From Tanytarsus gracilentus (lineage: Eukaryota > Arthropoda > Insecta > Diptera > Chironomidae), in NCBI GenBank assembly GCA_038502055.1, contig JAXRKN010000015.1, positions 62,001-126,000 of the forward strand: a stretch of DNA of 64,000 bases, given 5' to 3'. Numbering within the stretch: position 1 is the stretch's first letter; each line of letters opens with the position of its first letter. Made by a program: the position numbers and the translations under genes. The notes under the pieces were generated by a model, which was given only the letters and a program-made list of their open reading frames with translations, made no database searches and had not been told where the DNA came from. This document shows positions 56,301 to 64,000 of the stretch, piece after piece.

Positions 56301-58881
56301 CAAACTCTTTAAAGAATGCGAAAGTAAAAATCAAATCTGGATCACGACTCGAACTCACTTAGAGGAGGATCTCGTTTATGAATTAAAAACTCCAGCGCAT
56401 AGCTTAAAAGTTTTAGACGAAAAAGAACAATTTGAATATTTGAAAAATGTGTGGAAAGATTCAAATGAAAGTCAAAATGTCATCAGCTTGTGCGCAAAAA
56501 AGTTGGTCGATGAAATTTACAATATGTTGCTGATGAATCCAACTGGGATCGGTCTTCCACTCATCCTCGAAGGTCTCGCGGAATATTTTAAAAGAGAAAT
56601 TAATGAAGATTTCGATGAGAAAGTTAAAAATATAAAACTCTTTTTGGTTTACGAGAAAATTGTGATCGAAGCGAGTTTAAAAATTTTCCGAATAAAATTT
56701 CCCGATACAGTCGAAGAACATTTAAATAAGGTTGATAGCATCATCAAAGTTCATCAGTTTTATGCGTTTATGCGAATTTTTCCCGAATTTTACTTTTATG
56801 ACATTGACGATATTTATTTTGAAAATCCAACGAGGTCGATTGATGGCGAAGAGTTCGCATCTTATTTGGGTTTGGATTTTGATGTCGCAAAGTGGCCATT
56901 GGAGGAAATATCTCGCGGTGGAATTGTCAATCACGATAAAAATCTAAATGTTCATTTTAATCACGAAACTTACGCGGAAATGCTTCTCGCTATGATTATT
57001 TACAACATCCTCAAAAATGTCAAGTTTCCAACAAATTATCAAATTGAATTATTTATCCAAGTGTCAAAAGACAACAAGTACAGAGTCACTCAGATGTTCC
57101 TCGAGGACATGATCGAAAATTTTGATGAAAAAGATTTTCCCATTTTTCGATTTAAGCCGAAAGTTTGCAAAATTTTAAAGCGATCGGAATTTTTATTTTC
57201 AATCGTCGCCGAAGGATTTTTAGAGCTGATAACTTTTATTTTAAATTTTGCAAAAGACGAAGACGAACTGATTGAAAGTATTTACGAGACACAAATCGAA
57301 TCAGAAGATGCTTTTTTACTTTTTAGCGTCGTGAAATTTTCGGCAAGATTTGAAAAGGTGAAAAGACTTTTTGAAACGAGTAAAATGATTTTTTCGGATG
57401 ATAAAATGAGGAAATTACTTTACGCAGAAAATGTTATACAAAAAAATGTCTTTGAGTTGTCGGTCAATAAGGGCAAAAGAGTTTTTGATTTTATTTTCAA
57501 TTTTTATTTGAGTTATTGGAGGAAAGAAAATCTTAAAGAACTTTTTACTAGAATCGATGGGAATTTGATGAATGTTCTTGATGATCTTGTGATTACAGCA
57601 AAATCGAGAGAGAGTTTTGAAGGTTTTTGGTTGATATTATGTGAGATTTTTAATGAACAAGAACAAAAAGAATTTTTATTAAAGAAATGTCAGAGTTCAA
57701 GGATTTATGAGGGAAATATTATAAGTCTCGCTTTAAATAATCTTTACTGTGTCGATATTTTTGTGTATGTCTTTGATTTATTCAGAAATATTTTTGACTC
57801 AAACGAGGGTGTGGAAATATTAAAAAACATTTTATTCGAGGATAACTACAAAGTAATTTTTGGAACTGCTAATCGAGGTGTGAAATCAAATTTTATTGCT
57901 TTGTTTGAGAAAATTTTCGAAATTTTAAACGAAAAAGAAGTTGAAAATTTTTTGGAGCTTTTAAAAGGGGAAATTGGAATGAAAATGTTCACAGAAGCAG
58001 CGGAAGAAAATGAGAACATAAATTTGATTGAATTTGTCTTTGAATTTTTAGAGTTGAAAGTTTTCATCAATGGAAGTTCAAAAAATTTATTAAATTACTT
58101 TTTAGAATGTGAAAATTTTTGGGCTAAAAAACTTTCAAATTTTCTCCATTCGAATGATTTAATTAATCCATTAAAGAGTTGTTACAAAACATATAAAGAA
58201 GATTTAAAGAAAGAAGTTTTGAAAGGTTTCGATGACAAGAAAAAAATAAACAAGAATGGAAAATTTTACTTCAAACATTTATTTAAATTTAAAGGCGAAA
58301 AAGGTGGAAATATTTTACACATCGCAGCTGAAGAAAATTGGGAAATAAATCTTATCGAATTTATTTTTAATATATCGCAAAATATCATTAAGTTAAGAAC
58401 GACCTACAACAATAGAGCATTCAATGAATTTTGTTTTGAATTAAACGAAGAAAATTTGACTCCGCTTCATTGTGCAGCAAAAAGTTCGAACAAAACCTTC
58501 AAAGTATATTTGGCAATTTATAATCGACATTTTTTTCACTTTACTCGATATCACGCGAATTTAAATATTTTCCATAATTACGCTGGTGAAGTTTATGAAT
58601 TTCTTAAAACTTTATCGAAAGTTAAACTCGAAATTGTCTTTGAAGAATTTTCATTTTTTATTCACAAAATGAAGCACTCGATTCGAAGACAGACCGATAA
58701 AAGTTTGCAAATTTATTTCGAAACTCATTTTGAAAAGGAAAAAAGCTTTCTGACTTTACTTGAAGAAGAACCGGAAATTAAAAGTTTATTTGTAAAAGTT
58801 TTGGGGAAAAAAATTAACATAAACCAAATTAATAATATTTTTTTTAACATTGAAAAGTGTGGAATTAGATTTGGCAATTAA
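53365..58881 (+). CDS. NLR-like protein: ankyrin-like, HExxH, NACHT ATPase, C-terminal ankyrin
   Basis: One uninterrupted exon, 1838 residues, no signal peptide. Residues about 175-330 resemble degenerate ankyrin repeats (NIFELAVENRNVKVVKHLLK). At 531-535 is HECAH, an HExxH zinc-protease signature, with E573 and E577 (QESAFEPIVAHAF) as candidate third ligands. A NACHT domain begins near 865: Walker A IAGSGKTT (885-892), Walker B ILFDAFDEIS (959-968), then a sensor-like WITTRTH. After a helical region, two clearer ankyrin repeats appear near 1646-1720 (GGNILHIAAEENWEINLIEF, NLTPLHCAAKSSNK). NACHT proteins are nucleotide-driven oligomerising switches in immunity and cell death. The first P-loop position is Asp instead of Gly. 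The intact long frame in an AT-rich genome argues for selection. Confidence 0.85.
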   Translation: MDSKEILTTNEIPAALKIEQRNFLNEKISENKILTSIELNLNRFNDKVNILSLNCENFREAEKTLNCFKLENFPNIFVFQINFKAKSRLTERESLQQIILEKFQDSRLLLLQIFHEENYQNFSLYKEENKKDFTIFYPSTKKEENKSKFFITDFLQVQNCKIVEAEFTKLLKFYNFEALKFFLMAINAQDELCFRLLMLFEPQLDYEILNAVIKSKNFGLFCSFLNTFDEEKIEISSIEILINFTREKKSKNIFELAVENRNVKVVKHLLKIYENLQEFFNSKFISEMLNFCVKKDIFEIYHEIVNRNFKHFTKNEKTEIEKIVESHKKILEDIENLFKSIESENLEEIKNFEEIKNFMRKYPKYKLCYKTDNVCVIEHAIDKKKFVIFSFLRGNGFYTDKVENLDAKIEKLETIEKIKIRDDNLNYMKSDRNAFINILAAKCEFAPLSPIKPEDIREMLLKLSKDKDVKPLLQIAALTDAKFFFDYSNNSVKVMDPTCSDKVMGIAYHLRDAVYVGKDETKLDQYGTFAHECAHYVFHLIYENNCLPYCENDRERKIKWDKIRSKTFKVYQESAFEPIVAHAFKSYGHITQKSIELAVRVPHMAAKHSKNGEKFKDLEKTFKLIFDFHRKKVLRDLKIKNVYRLIKLNNEFGVIKKIQESKLKVEPTSSAQLITNTNKQIILRSNVPQLTLSKLYNEIKSCEGNKLNLKTKNLFVDLEKLKQNDIKKEFLDLIESSKIERIILEVDDENLKDLESLKASQIFFVTNKQKNFDAVSEEISHNFHEITEETKNEIKNKILKFNGKDFKVSELLENLDSISSEILSILSLNQEILINFTSKGEKLENYIPRSVQNDTDIDRSDYNFWTLEDFILIVQDIKIVLISDIAGSGKTTFLHKSRDNLIEIFPTFYILFIELRDFIDEISKGVGESFQEFIIEILNLNALEKEIFTQKFEKNEVKILFDAFDEISPKCKAETLKLFKLFKECESKNQIWITTRTHLEEDLVYELKTPAHSLKVLDEKEQFEYLKNVWKDSNESQNVISLCAKKLVDEIYNMLLMNPTGIGLPLILEGLAEYFKREINEDFDEKVKNIKLFLVYEKIVIEASLKIFRIKFPDTVEEHLNKVDSIIKVHQFYAFMRIFPEFYFYDIDDIYFENPTRSIDGEEFASYLGLDFDVAKWPLEEISRGGIVNHDKNLNVHFNHETYAEMLLAMIIYNILKNVKFPTNYQIELFIQVSKDNKYRVTQMFLEDMIENFDEKDFPIFRFKPKVCKILKRSEFLFSIVAEGFLELITFILNFAKDEDELIESIYETQIESEDAFLLFSVVKFSARFEKVKRLFETSKMIFSDDKMRKLLYAENVIQKNVFELSVNKGKRVFDFIFNFYLSYWRKENLKELFTRIDGNLMNVLDDLVITAKSRESFEGFWLILCEIFNEQEQKEFLLKKCQSSRIYEGNIISLALNNLYCVDIFVYVFDLFRNIFDSNEGVEILKNILFEDNYKVIFGTANRGVKSNFIALFEKIFEILNEKEVENFLELLKGEIGMKMFTEAAEENENINLIEFVFEFLELKVFINGSSKNLLNYFLECENFWAKKLSNFLHSNDLINPLKSCYKTYKEDLKKEVLKGFDDKKKINKNGKFYFKHLFKFKGEKGGNILHIAAEENWEINLIEFIFNISQNIIKLRTTYNNRAFNEFCFELNEENLTPLHCAAKSSNKTFKVYLAIYNRHFFHFTRYHANLNIFHNYAGEVYEFLKTLSKVKLEIVFEEFSFFIHKMKHSIRRQTDKSLQIYFETHFEKEKSFLTLLEEEPEIKSLFVKVLGKKININQINNIFFNIEKCGIRFGN

Positions 58882-58918
58882 AATAGAAAAAAAAATTTGT
58901 GGAATTTTAATAAAATTT

Positions 58919-59293
58919 TCATATTTCAATAATCGAATTTTCTTCTGTCGTCTCATTTTCAGGATTTCCCAGGAACTCTTCAATTTTTGCTTCCATGTTT
59001 TTAAAATTCAAACTCAATTTTTGAGTGAAATTTTCCAACTTTTTCGAGTCTTCAGCAATTCTTGGCTCAATTTTCGCTTCAAGTTGATTAAAGTCAACTT
59101 TTTCATTGAGTTTTGTTAAAAAAATTTCATTTTCAGCTTTTTGTTCATCAAATTTAGCTTCAAGGGATGAAAATTTCACCGCAGTTTCTTCGTTTTGTGT
59201 TGCGAGTGAATTTTGAAGATCGATTTGAAGTTTTTGATTTGAGTTTTGCATTTCGATGATTTTTAAAAGTTCTTCGATAATTATGCATTTCAA
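58919..59293 (-). pseudogene. Coiled-coil fragment, probably the 3' end of an LRR-coiled-coil gene
   Basis: About 124 codons, the first true ATG being at MQNSNQKLQ. Heptad-rich: VKFSSLEAKFDEQKAENEIF and KLENFTQKLSLNFKNMEAKI, with an acidic tail ENETTEEN. Composition and pattern resemble the C-terminal third of the 32604 protein. No LRR or signal peptide precedes it. Upstream lies a retroelement tail at 59313-59515, so the 5' part has probably been lost. It converges with the NACHT gene, 37 bp apart. Confidence 0.45.
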
Positions 59294-59312
59294 AATAAAA
59301 CTTTTATGCCAA

Positions 59313-59515
59313 CTAATGTCTAGTAGGTACGTAGATATCGCCGGATGTCTACCTTATTCATCTAGCGTCAATTCTTGAGTCGTAGCGTATCCGACGCGAG
59401 AACTCGGTAAGGACGGAAGCTCGAAGCTGCGCTGGTTTGTGTCTGTCCAAGTTGAAAGACTTGCGAGACGACCGTTATTATCATTATAATTATCACTAAT
59501 GTCTAGTAAGTACGT
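59313..59515 (+). mobile_element. Short retroelement 3' tail with ~23-bp target duplication
   Basis: ACTAATGTCTAGTAGGTACG begins at 59313, and ACTAATGTCTAGTAAGTACG begins again at 59493, each followed by TAGAT. Between them is a GC-rich body of about 150 bp (GTCGTAGCGTATCCGACGCG, TTGAAAGACTTGCGAGACGA) ending in TTATTATCATTATAATTATC. Such a tail and long duplication fit a severely 5'-truncated LINE or a SINE. Confidence 0.5.
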
Positions 59516-59785
59516 AGATGACATTTTTGTGATTAGTGAGCATTAATTTTTGAAGTCTTTCGTATGCCAACAGACATAATGCTAGAAAAAGTATCGAGCA
59601 CATAGGCAACCTAACTTAAGCAAAAATCAAAATTCAGACCAAACTCATTTATTTTATTCAAATGTAAAATGCAAAATTATATTGTACAAATTTTTTTTGA
59701 ATACTCAACAAATTTTGAAAATAAATTCAATATAAAATTTAGAGAAATTTTTTGATCTTATCTTTCTCATAAAAAAATATATTTT

Positions 59786-62700
59786 TTAAGAAGATCTGCA
59801 TGCATCACACTTTTCGCATCGGCAGGTTTTTCTGTCCCAAGCAAATCCAAAGCGGCATTGCACAGCCTGAGCAATACATTCGCATTGACAATTCTCCGGA
59901 TTAAAGTTTTGAATACTTGAAACGCAAGTTGGAACCGTTTTGCATTCACAATTACAAGTGTTTTTGTTAAAGACCTTGGGAACTTTTGAATTCGTGGTGA
60001 TGGCACAAGTAGATGTGTCGATAGTAGACTGGTTTTCACATTGGCAGTCGCATGATGTTGTGTTCCAGAATGTTTTTTCATTTTGAGCAATGCAAAACGA
60101 GTTATCATTCTTTTCACTACATTCGCACGCGCACGTATCCCCTTAAAAAAACATTCAATTAAAGCATGAAAAATTACTTTAATTACTTACAATTGATTTC
60201 TTGACCGTAAAGAGGACAATCATAGTTAACACAGTCGCATAAGCAAGAATCTTCAAACCAAATTTTATTTTCGCCAAAGCAAGTGTTTTTTATACTTGGG
60301 CTACAGATGCATTGGCAAGTTTCATCACACCATTCCATATTTTCAGGGCAACCTAAAGTAGAACATTAAAAACGTTTTATTAATATCCTGAAATTAATTA
60401 CCTTCTGGAGGGCAGGATTCTTTACAAACAGTTTCACATGTTTCGTTATTCCAATATTTGTAATCTGGAATATTAGATGGATCTGGTTTTTGTGCAATGC
60501 ATTCTACGGCACAAGTTTCTTTATTCCATTGCTGAATTTCAGAATCAAATTCTGGCACTGGTTTAATGCATTCTACGGCACAAGTCTCTTTATTCCATTG
60601 CTGAATTTCAGAATCAAAATCTGGCATTGGTTTAATGCATTCTACGGCACAAGTTTCTTTATTCCATTGCTGAATTTCAGAATCAAATTCTGGCACTGGT
60701 TTAATGCATTCTACGGCACAAGTCTCTTTATTCCATTGCTGAATTTCAGAATCAAAATCTGGCATTGGTTTAATGCATTCTACGGCACAAGTCTCTTTAT
60801 TCCATTGCTGAATTTCAGAATCAAATTCTGGCACTGGTTTAATGCATTCTACGGCACAAGTCTCTTTATTCCATTGCTGAATTTCAGAATCAAATTCTGG
60901 CACTGGTTTAATGCATTCTACGGCACAAGTTTCTTTATTCCATTGCTGAATTTCAGAATCAAATTCTGGCACTGGTTTAATGCATTCTACGGCACAAGTT
61001 TCTTTATTCCATTGCTGAATTTCAGAATCAAAATCTGGCATTGGTTTAATGCATTCTACGGCACAAGTCTCTTTATTCCATTGCTGAATTTCAGAATCAA
61101 ATTCTGGCACTGGTTTAATGCATTCTACGGCACAAGTCTCTTTATTCCATTGCTGAATTTCAGAATCAAATTCTGGCACTGGTTTAATGCATTCTACGGC
61201 ACAAGTTTCTTTATTCCATTGCTGAATTTCAGAATCAAAATCTGGCATTGGTTTAATGCATTCTACGGCACAAGTCTCTTTATTCCATTGCTGAATTTCA
61301 GAATCAAATTCTGGCACTGGTTTAATGCATTCTACGGCACAAGTTTCTTTATTCCATTGCTGAATTTCAGAATCAAAATCTGGCATTGGTTTAATGCATT
61401 CTACGGCACAAGTCTCTTTATTCCATTGCTGAATTTCAGAATCAAAATCTGGCATTGGTTTAATGCATTCTACGGCACAAGTCTCTTTATTCCATTGCTG
61501 AATTTCAGAATCAAATTCTGGCACTGGTTTAATGCATTCTACGGCACAAGTCTCTTTATTCCATTGCTGAATTTCAGAATCAAATTCTGGCACTGGTTTA
61601 ATGCATTCTACGGCACAAGTCTCTTTATTCCATTGCTGAATTTCAGAATCAAATTCTGGCACTGGTTTAATGCATTCTACGGCACAAGTTTCTTTATTCC
61701 ATTGCTGAATTTCAGAATCAAAATCTGGCATTGGTTTAATGCATTCTACGGCACAAGTTTCTTTATTCCATTGCTGAATTTCAGAATCAAATTCTGGCAC
61801 TGGTTTAATGCATTCTACGGCACAAGTTTCTTTATTCCATTGCTGAATTTCAGAATCAAAATCTGGCATTGGTTTAATGATTTTTAAAGAATAATGGATG
61901 GTTTAATGCATTCTACGGCACAAGTTTCTTTATTCCATTGCTGAATTTCAGAATCAAATTCTGGCACTGGTTTAATGCATTCTACGGCACAAGTTTCTTT
62001 ATTCCATTGCTGAATTTCAGAATCAAATTCTGGCACTGGTTTAATGCATTCTACGGCACAAGTCTCTTTATTCCATTGCTGAATTTCAGAATCAAATTCT
62101 GGCACTGGTTTAATGCATTCTACGGCACAAGTCTCTTTATTCCATTGCTGAATTTCAGAATCAAATTCTGGCACTGGTTTAATGCATTCTACGGCACAAG
62201 TCTCTTTATTCCATTGCTGAATTTCAGAATCAAATTCTGGCATTGGTTTAATGCATTCTACGGCACAAGTCTCTTTATTCCATTGCTGAATTTCAGAATC
62301 AAATTCTGGCACTGGTTTAATGCATTCTACGGCACAAGTTTCTTTATTCCATTGCTGAATTTCAGAATCAAAATCTGGCATTGGTTTAATGCATTCTACG
62401 GCACAAGTCTCTTTATTCCATTGCTGAATTTCAGAATCAAATTCTGGCATTGGTTTAATGCATTCTACGGCACAAGTCTCTTTTTCCATTTGAATTTCAG
62501 AATCAAATTCTGGCACTGGTTTAATGCATTCTACGGCACAAGTCTCTTTATTCCATTGCTGAATTTCAGAATCAAATTCTGGCATTGGTTTAATGCATTC
62601 TACGGCACAAGTCTCTTTATTCCATTGCTGAATTTCAGAATCAAATTCTGGCACTGGTTTAATGCATTCTACGGCACAAGTCTCTTTATTCCATTGCTGA

Positions 62701-64000
62701 ATTTCAGAATCAAAATCTGGCATTGGTTTAATGCATTCTACGGCACAAGTCTCTTTATTCCATTGCTGAATTTCAGAATCAAATTCTGGCATTGGTTTAA
62801 TGCATTCTACGGCACAAGTCTCTTTATTCCATTGCTGAATTTCAGAATCAAAATCTGGCATTGGTTTAATGCATTCTACGGCACAAGTCTCTTTATTCCA
62901 TTGCTGAATTTCAGAATCAAATTCTGGCACTGGTTTAATGCATTCTACGGCACAAGTCTCTTTATTCCATTGCTGAATTTCAGAATCAAAATCTGGCATT
63001 GGTTTAATGCATTCTACGGCACAAGTCTCTTTATTCCATTGCTGAATTTCAGAATCAAATTCTAGCATTGTTTTAATGCATTCTACGGCACAAGTCTCTT
63101 TATTCCATTGCTGAATTTCAGAATCAAATTCTGGCACTGGTTTAATGCATTCTACGGCACAAGTCTCTTTATCCCATTGCTGAATTTCAGAATCAAATTC
63201 TGGCATTGGTTTAATGCATTCTACGGCACAAGTCTCTTTATTCCATTGCTGAATTTCAGAATCAAATTCTGGCACTGGTTTAATGCATTCTACGGCACAA
63301 GTCTCTTTATTCCATTGCTGAATTTCAGAATCAAATTCTGGCACTGGTTTAATGCATTCTACGGCACAAGTTTCTTTATTCCATTGCTGAATTTCAGAAT
63401 CAAAATCTGGCATTGGTTTAATGCATTCTACGGCACAAGTCTCTTTATTCCATTGCTGAATTTCAGAATCAAATTCTGGCACTGGTTTAATGCATTCTAC
63501 GGCACAAGTTTCTTTATTCCATTGCTGAATTTCAGAATCAAAATCTGGCATTGGTTTAATGCATTCTACGGCACAAGTTTCTTTATTCCATTGCTGAATT
63601 TCAGAATCAAATTCTGGCATTGGTTTAATGCATTCTACGGCACAAGTCTCTTTATTCCATTGCTGAATTTCAGAATCAAATTCTGGCACTGGTTTAATGC
63701 ATTCTACGGCACAAGTCTCTTTATTCCATTGCTGAATTTCAGAATCAAATTCTGGCACTGGTTTAATGCATTCTACGGCACAAGTTTCTTTATTCCATTG
63801 CTGAATTTCAGAATCAAAATCTGGCATTGGTTTAATGCATTCTACGGCACAAGTCTCTTTATTCCATTGCTGAATTTCAGAATCAAATTCTGGCATTGGT
63901 TTAATGCATTCTACGGCACAAGTTTCTTTATTCCATTGTTGAATTTCAGAATCAAATTCTGGAATTGGTTTAATGCATTCTACGGCACAAGTTTCTTTAT
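59786..64000 (-). CDS. Balbiani-ring-like Cys-repeat silk protein, 3' part (runs off window)
   Basis: The body is about fifty 23-residue units of the form xPxFDSEIQQWNKETCAVEC plus IKP, each with a Cys-x3-Cys pair. The C-terminal domain is split by two short introns (60352-60403 and about 60138-60190) and has CQCIC, CLCDC, CACEC, CDCQC, CNCEC, CQCEC and CRCEKC motifs, ending DACRSS. WN-ETC-C units and CxC clusters are typical of chironomid salivary BR-type proteins, which polymerise into silk by disulfides. The signal peptide and start are beyond 64000. One array join (61870-61911) has an extra 29 bp that shifts the frame to a stop. No TATA is visible because the promoter is off-window. Confidence 0.8.
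60500..64000 (-). repeat. 69-bp coding tandem repeat array, about 50 copies
   Basis: Units are nearly identical. Variation is confined to a few sites: Val/Met and Asp/Glu (VPEF, MPDF, MPEF) and a silent C/T (GTCTCT versus GTTTCT on the plus strand). One unit near 62480-62505 lost three bases (EIQMEKETC), one has WDKETC near 63172, and one has KTMLEF near 63064. Uniformity implies rapid homogenisation by unequal exchange or conversion. Confidence 0.9.
61870..61911 (-). other. Frame-breaking 29-bp insertion inside the repeat array
   Basis: On the minus strand a unit reads ATTAAACCA, then TCCATTATTCTTTAAAAATC, then ATTAAACCAATGCC. The extra 29 bp creates PSIIL-stop and shifts the frame. Both sides are otherwise in perfect register. 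It could be a real lesion or an assembly seam. Confidence 0.8.

Noticed and set aside
59767..60117. 116-codon ORF overlapping the silk gene 3' exon
   Set aside because: It is in a different frame from the Cys-rich exon, which joins upstream exons at GT-AG sites and ends at 59786.
60490..63065. Long plus-strand ORFs of 465 and 375 codons (FRIKFWHWFNAFYGTS repeats)
   Set aside because: They are antisense to the 69-bp silk repeat. Because the unit is a multiple of three without stops on that strand, the frame stays open by construction; the minus strand has the introns, stop and Cys-rich C-terminus.
60500..64000. Regular repeats considered as a CRISPR-like array
   Set aside because: Units are contiguous 69-bp coding repeats with no unique spacers, in a eukaryotic context.
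1..64000. tRNA, rRNA or other structured RNA genes
   Set aside because: No cloverleaf, rRNA segment or snRNA was recognised by eye; only SINE-like A/B-box matches were seen. A covariance-model scan would be needed to exclude small RNAs.

Overview
The window looks like a chromosome segment from a nematoceran fly, most likely a chironomid midge. The evidence is a strongly AT-rich background, introns mostly of 50-60 bp with GT-AG ends, insect-type conserved genes (PlexA, Roc2, an SLC7 light chain, an ecdysteroid-kinase-like fragment), and a 3' gene with the cysteine-spaced tandem repeats and CxCxC tail of Balbiani-ring-type salivary silk proteins. The taxonomic call is inference; no marker gene settles it.

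Layout. 1-3723: AT-rich, probably upstream intron of PlexA, with one hAT-like MITE. 3724-12667 (+): twelve exons of a plexin A receptor, complete except for its N-terminus. Its 1.43 kb intron holds a secreted LRR gene on the opposite strand. 12668-18240: UTR and repeat territory. 18.5-21.7 kb (-): two glycine-rich secreted peptide genes and an LRR-BTB gene. 22.6-28.7 kb: a rearrangement hot spot with nested repeats, a 5'-truncated LINE inside the intron of a decayed ecdysteroid kinase-like gene, and a second, inverted copy of the polyglycine gene. 30.9-39.3 kb: another glycine-rich gene, an LRR-coiled-coil gene, the four-exon Roc2 gene (no exon is a long ORF) and an amino-acid transporter. 40.3-48 kb (-): three secreted Cys/Pro or Val/Glu repeat genes, each with a first coding exon that is only the ATG followed by a signal peptide. 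50.9-59.3 kb: another LRR gene, an 1838-residue ankyrin/HExxH/NACHT protein, and a coiled-coil fragment. 59.8-64 kb (-): the 3' end of a silk-like gene with about fifty 69-bp repeats, running off the window.

Three themes recur. (1) A dispersed family of small secreted LRR proteins sharing an N-terminal module has diversified by adding a coiled coil or a BTB domain. (2) Many single-exon or ATG-microexon secreted genes have strong TATAAAAG boxes 60-85 bp upstream of the start, which suggests abundant tissue-specific (perhaps salivary or cuticular) expression. (3) The non-coding DNA is rich in short inverted-repeat elements. Two families carry hAT hallmarks (CAGRG-type ends, 8-bp target duplications), and several hold unrelated palindromic short-word arrays. 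The single most unusual protein is the NLR-like NACHT protein with an embedded HExxH motif.
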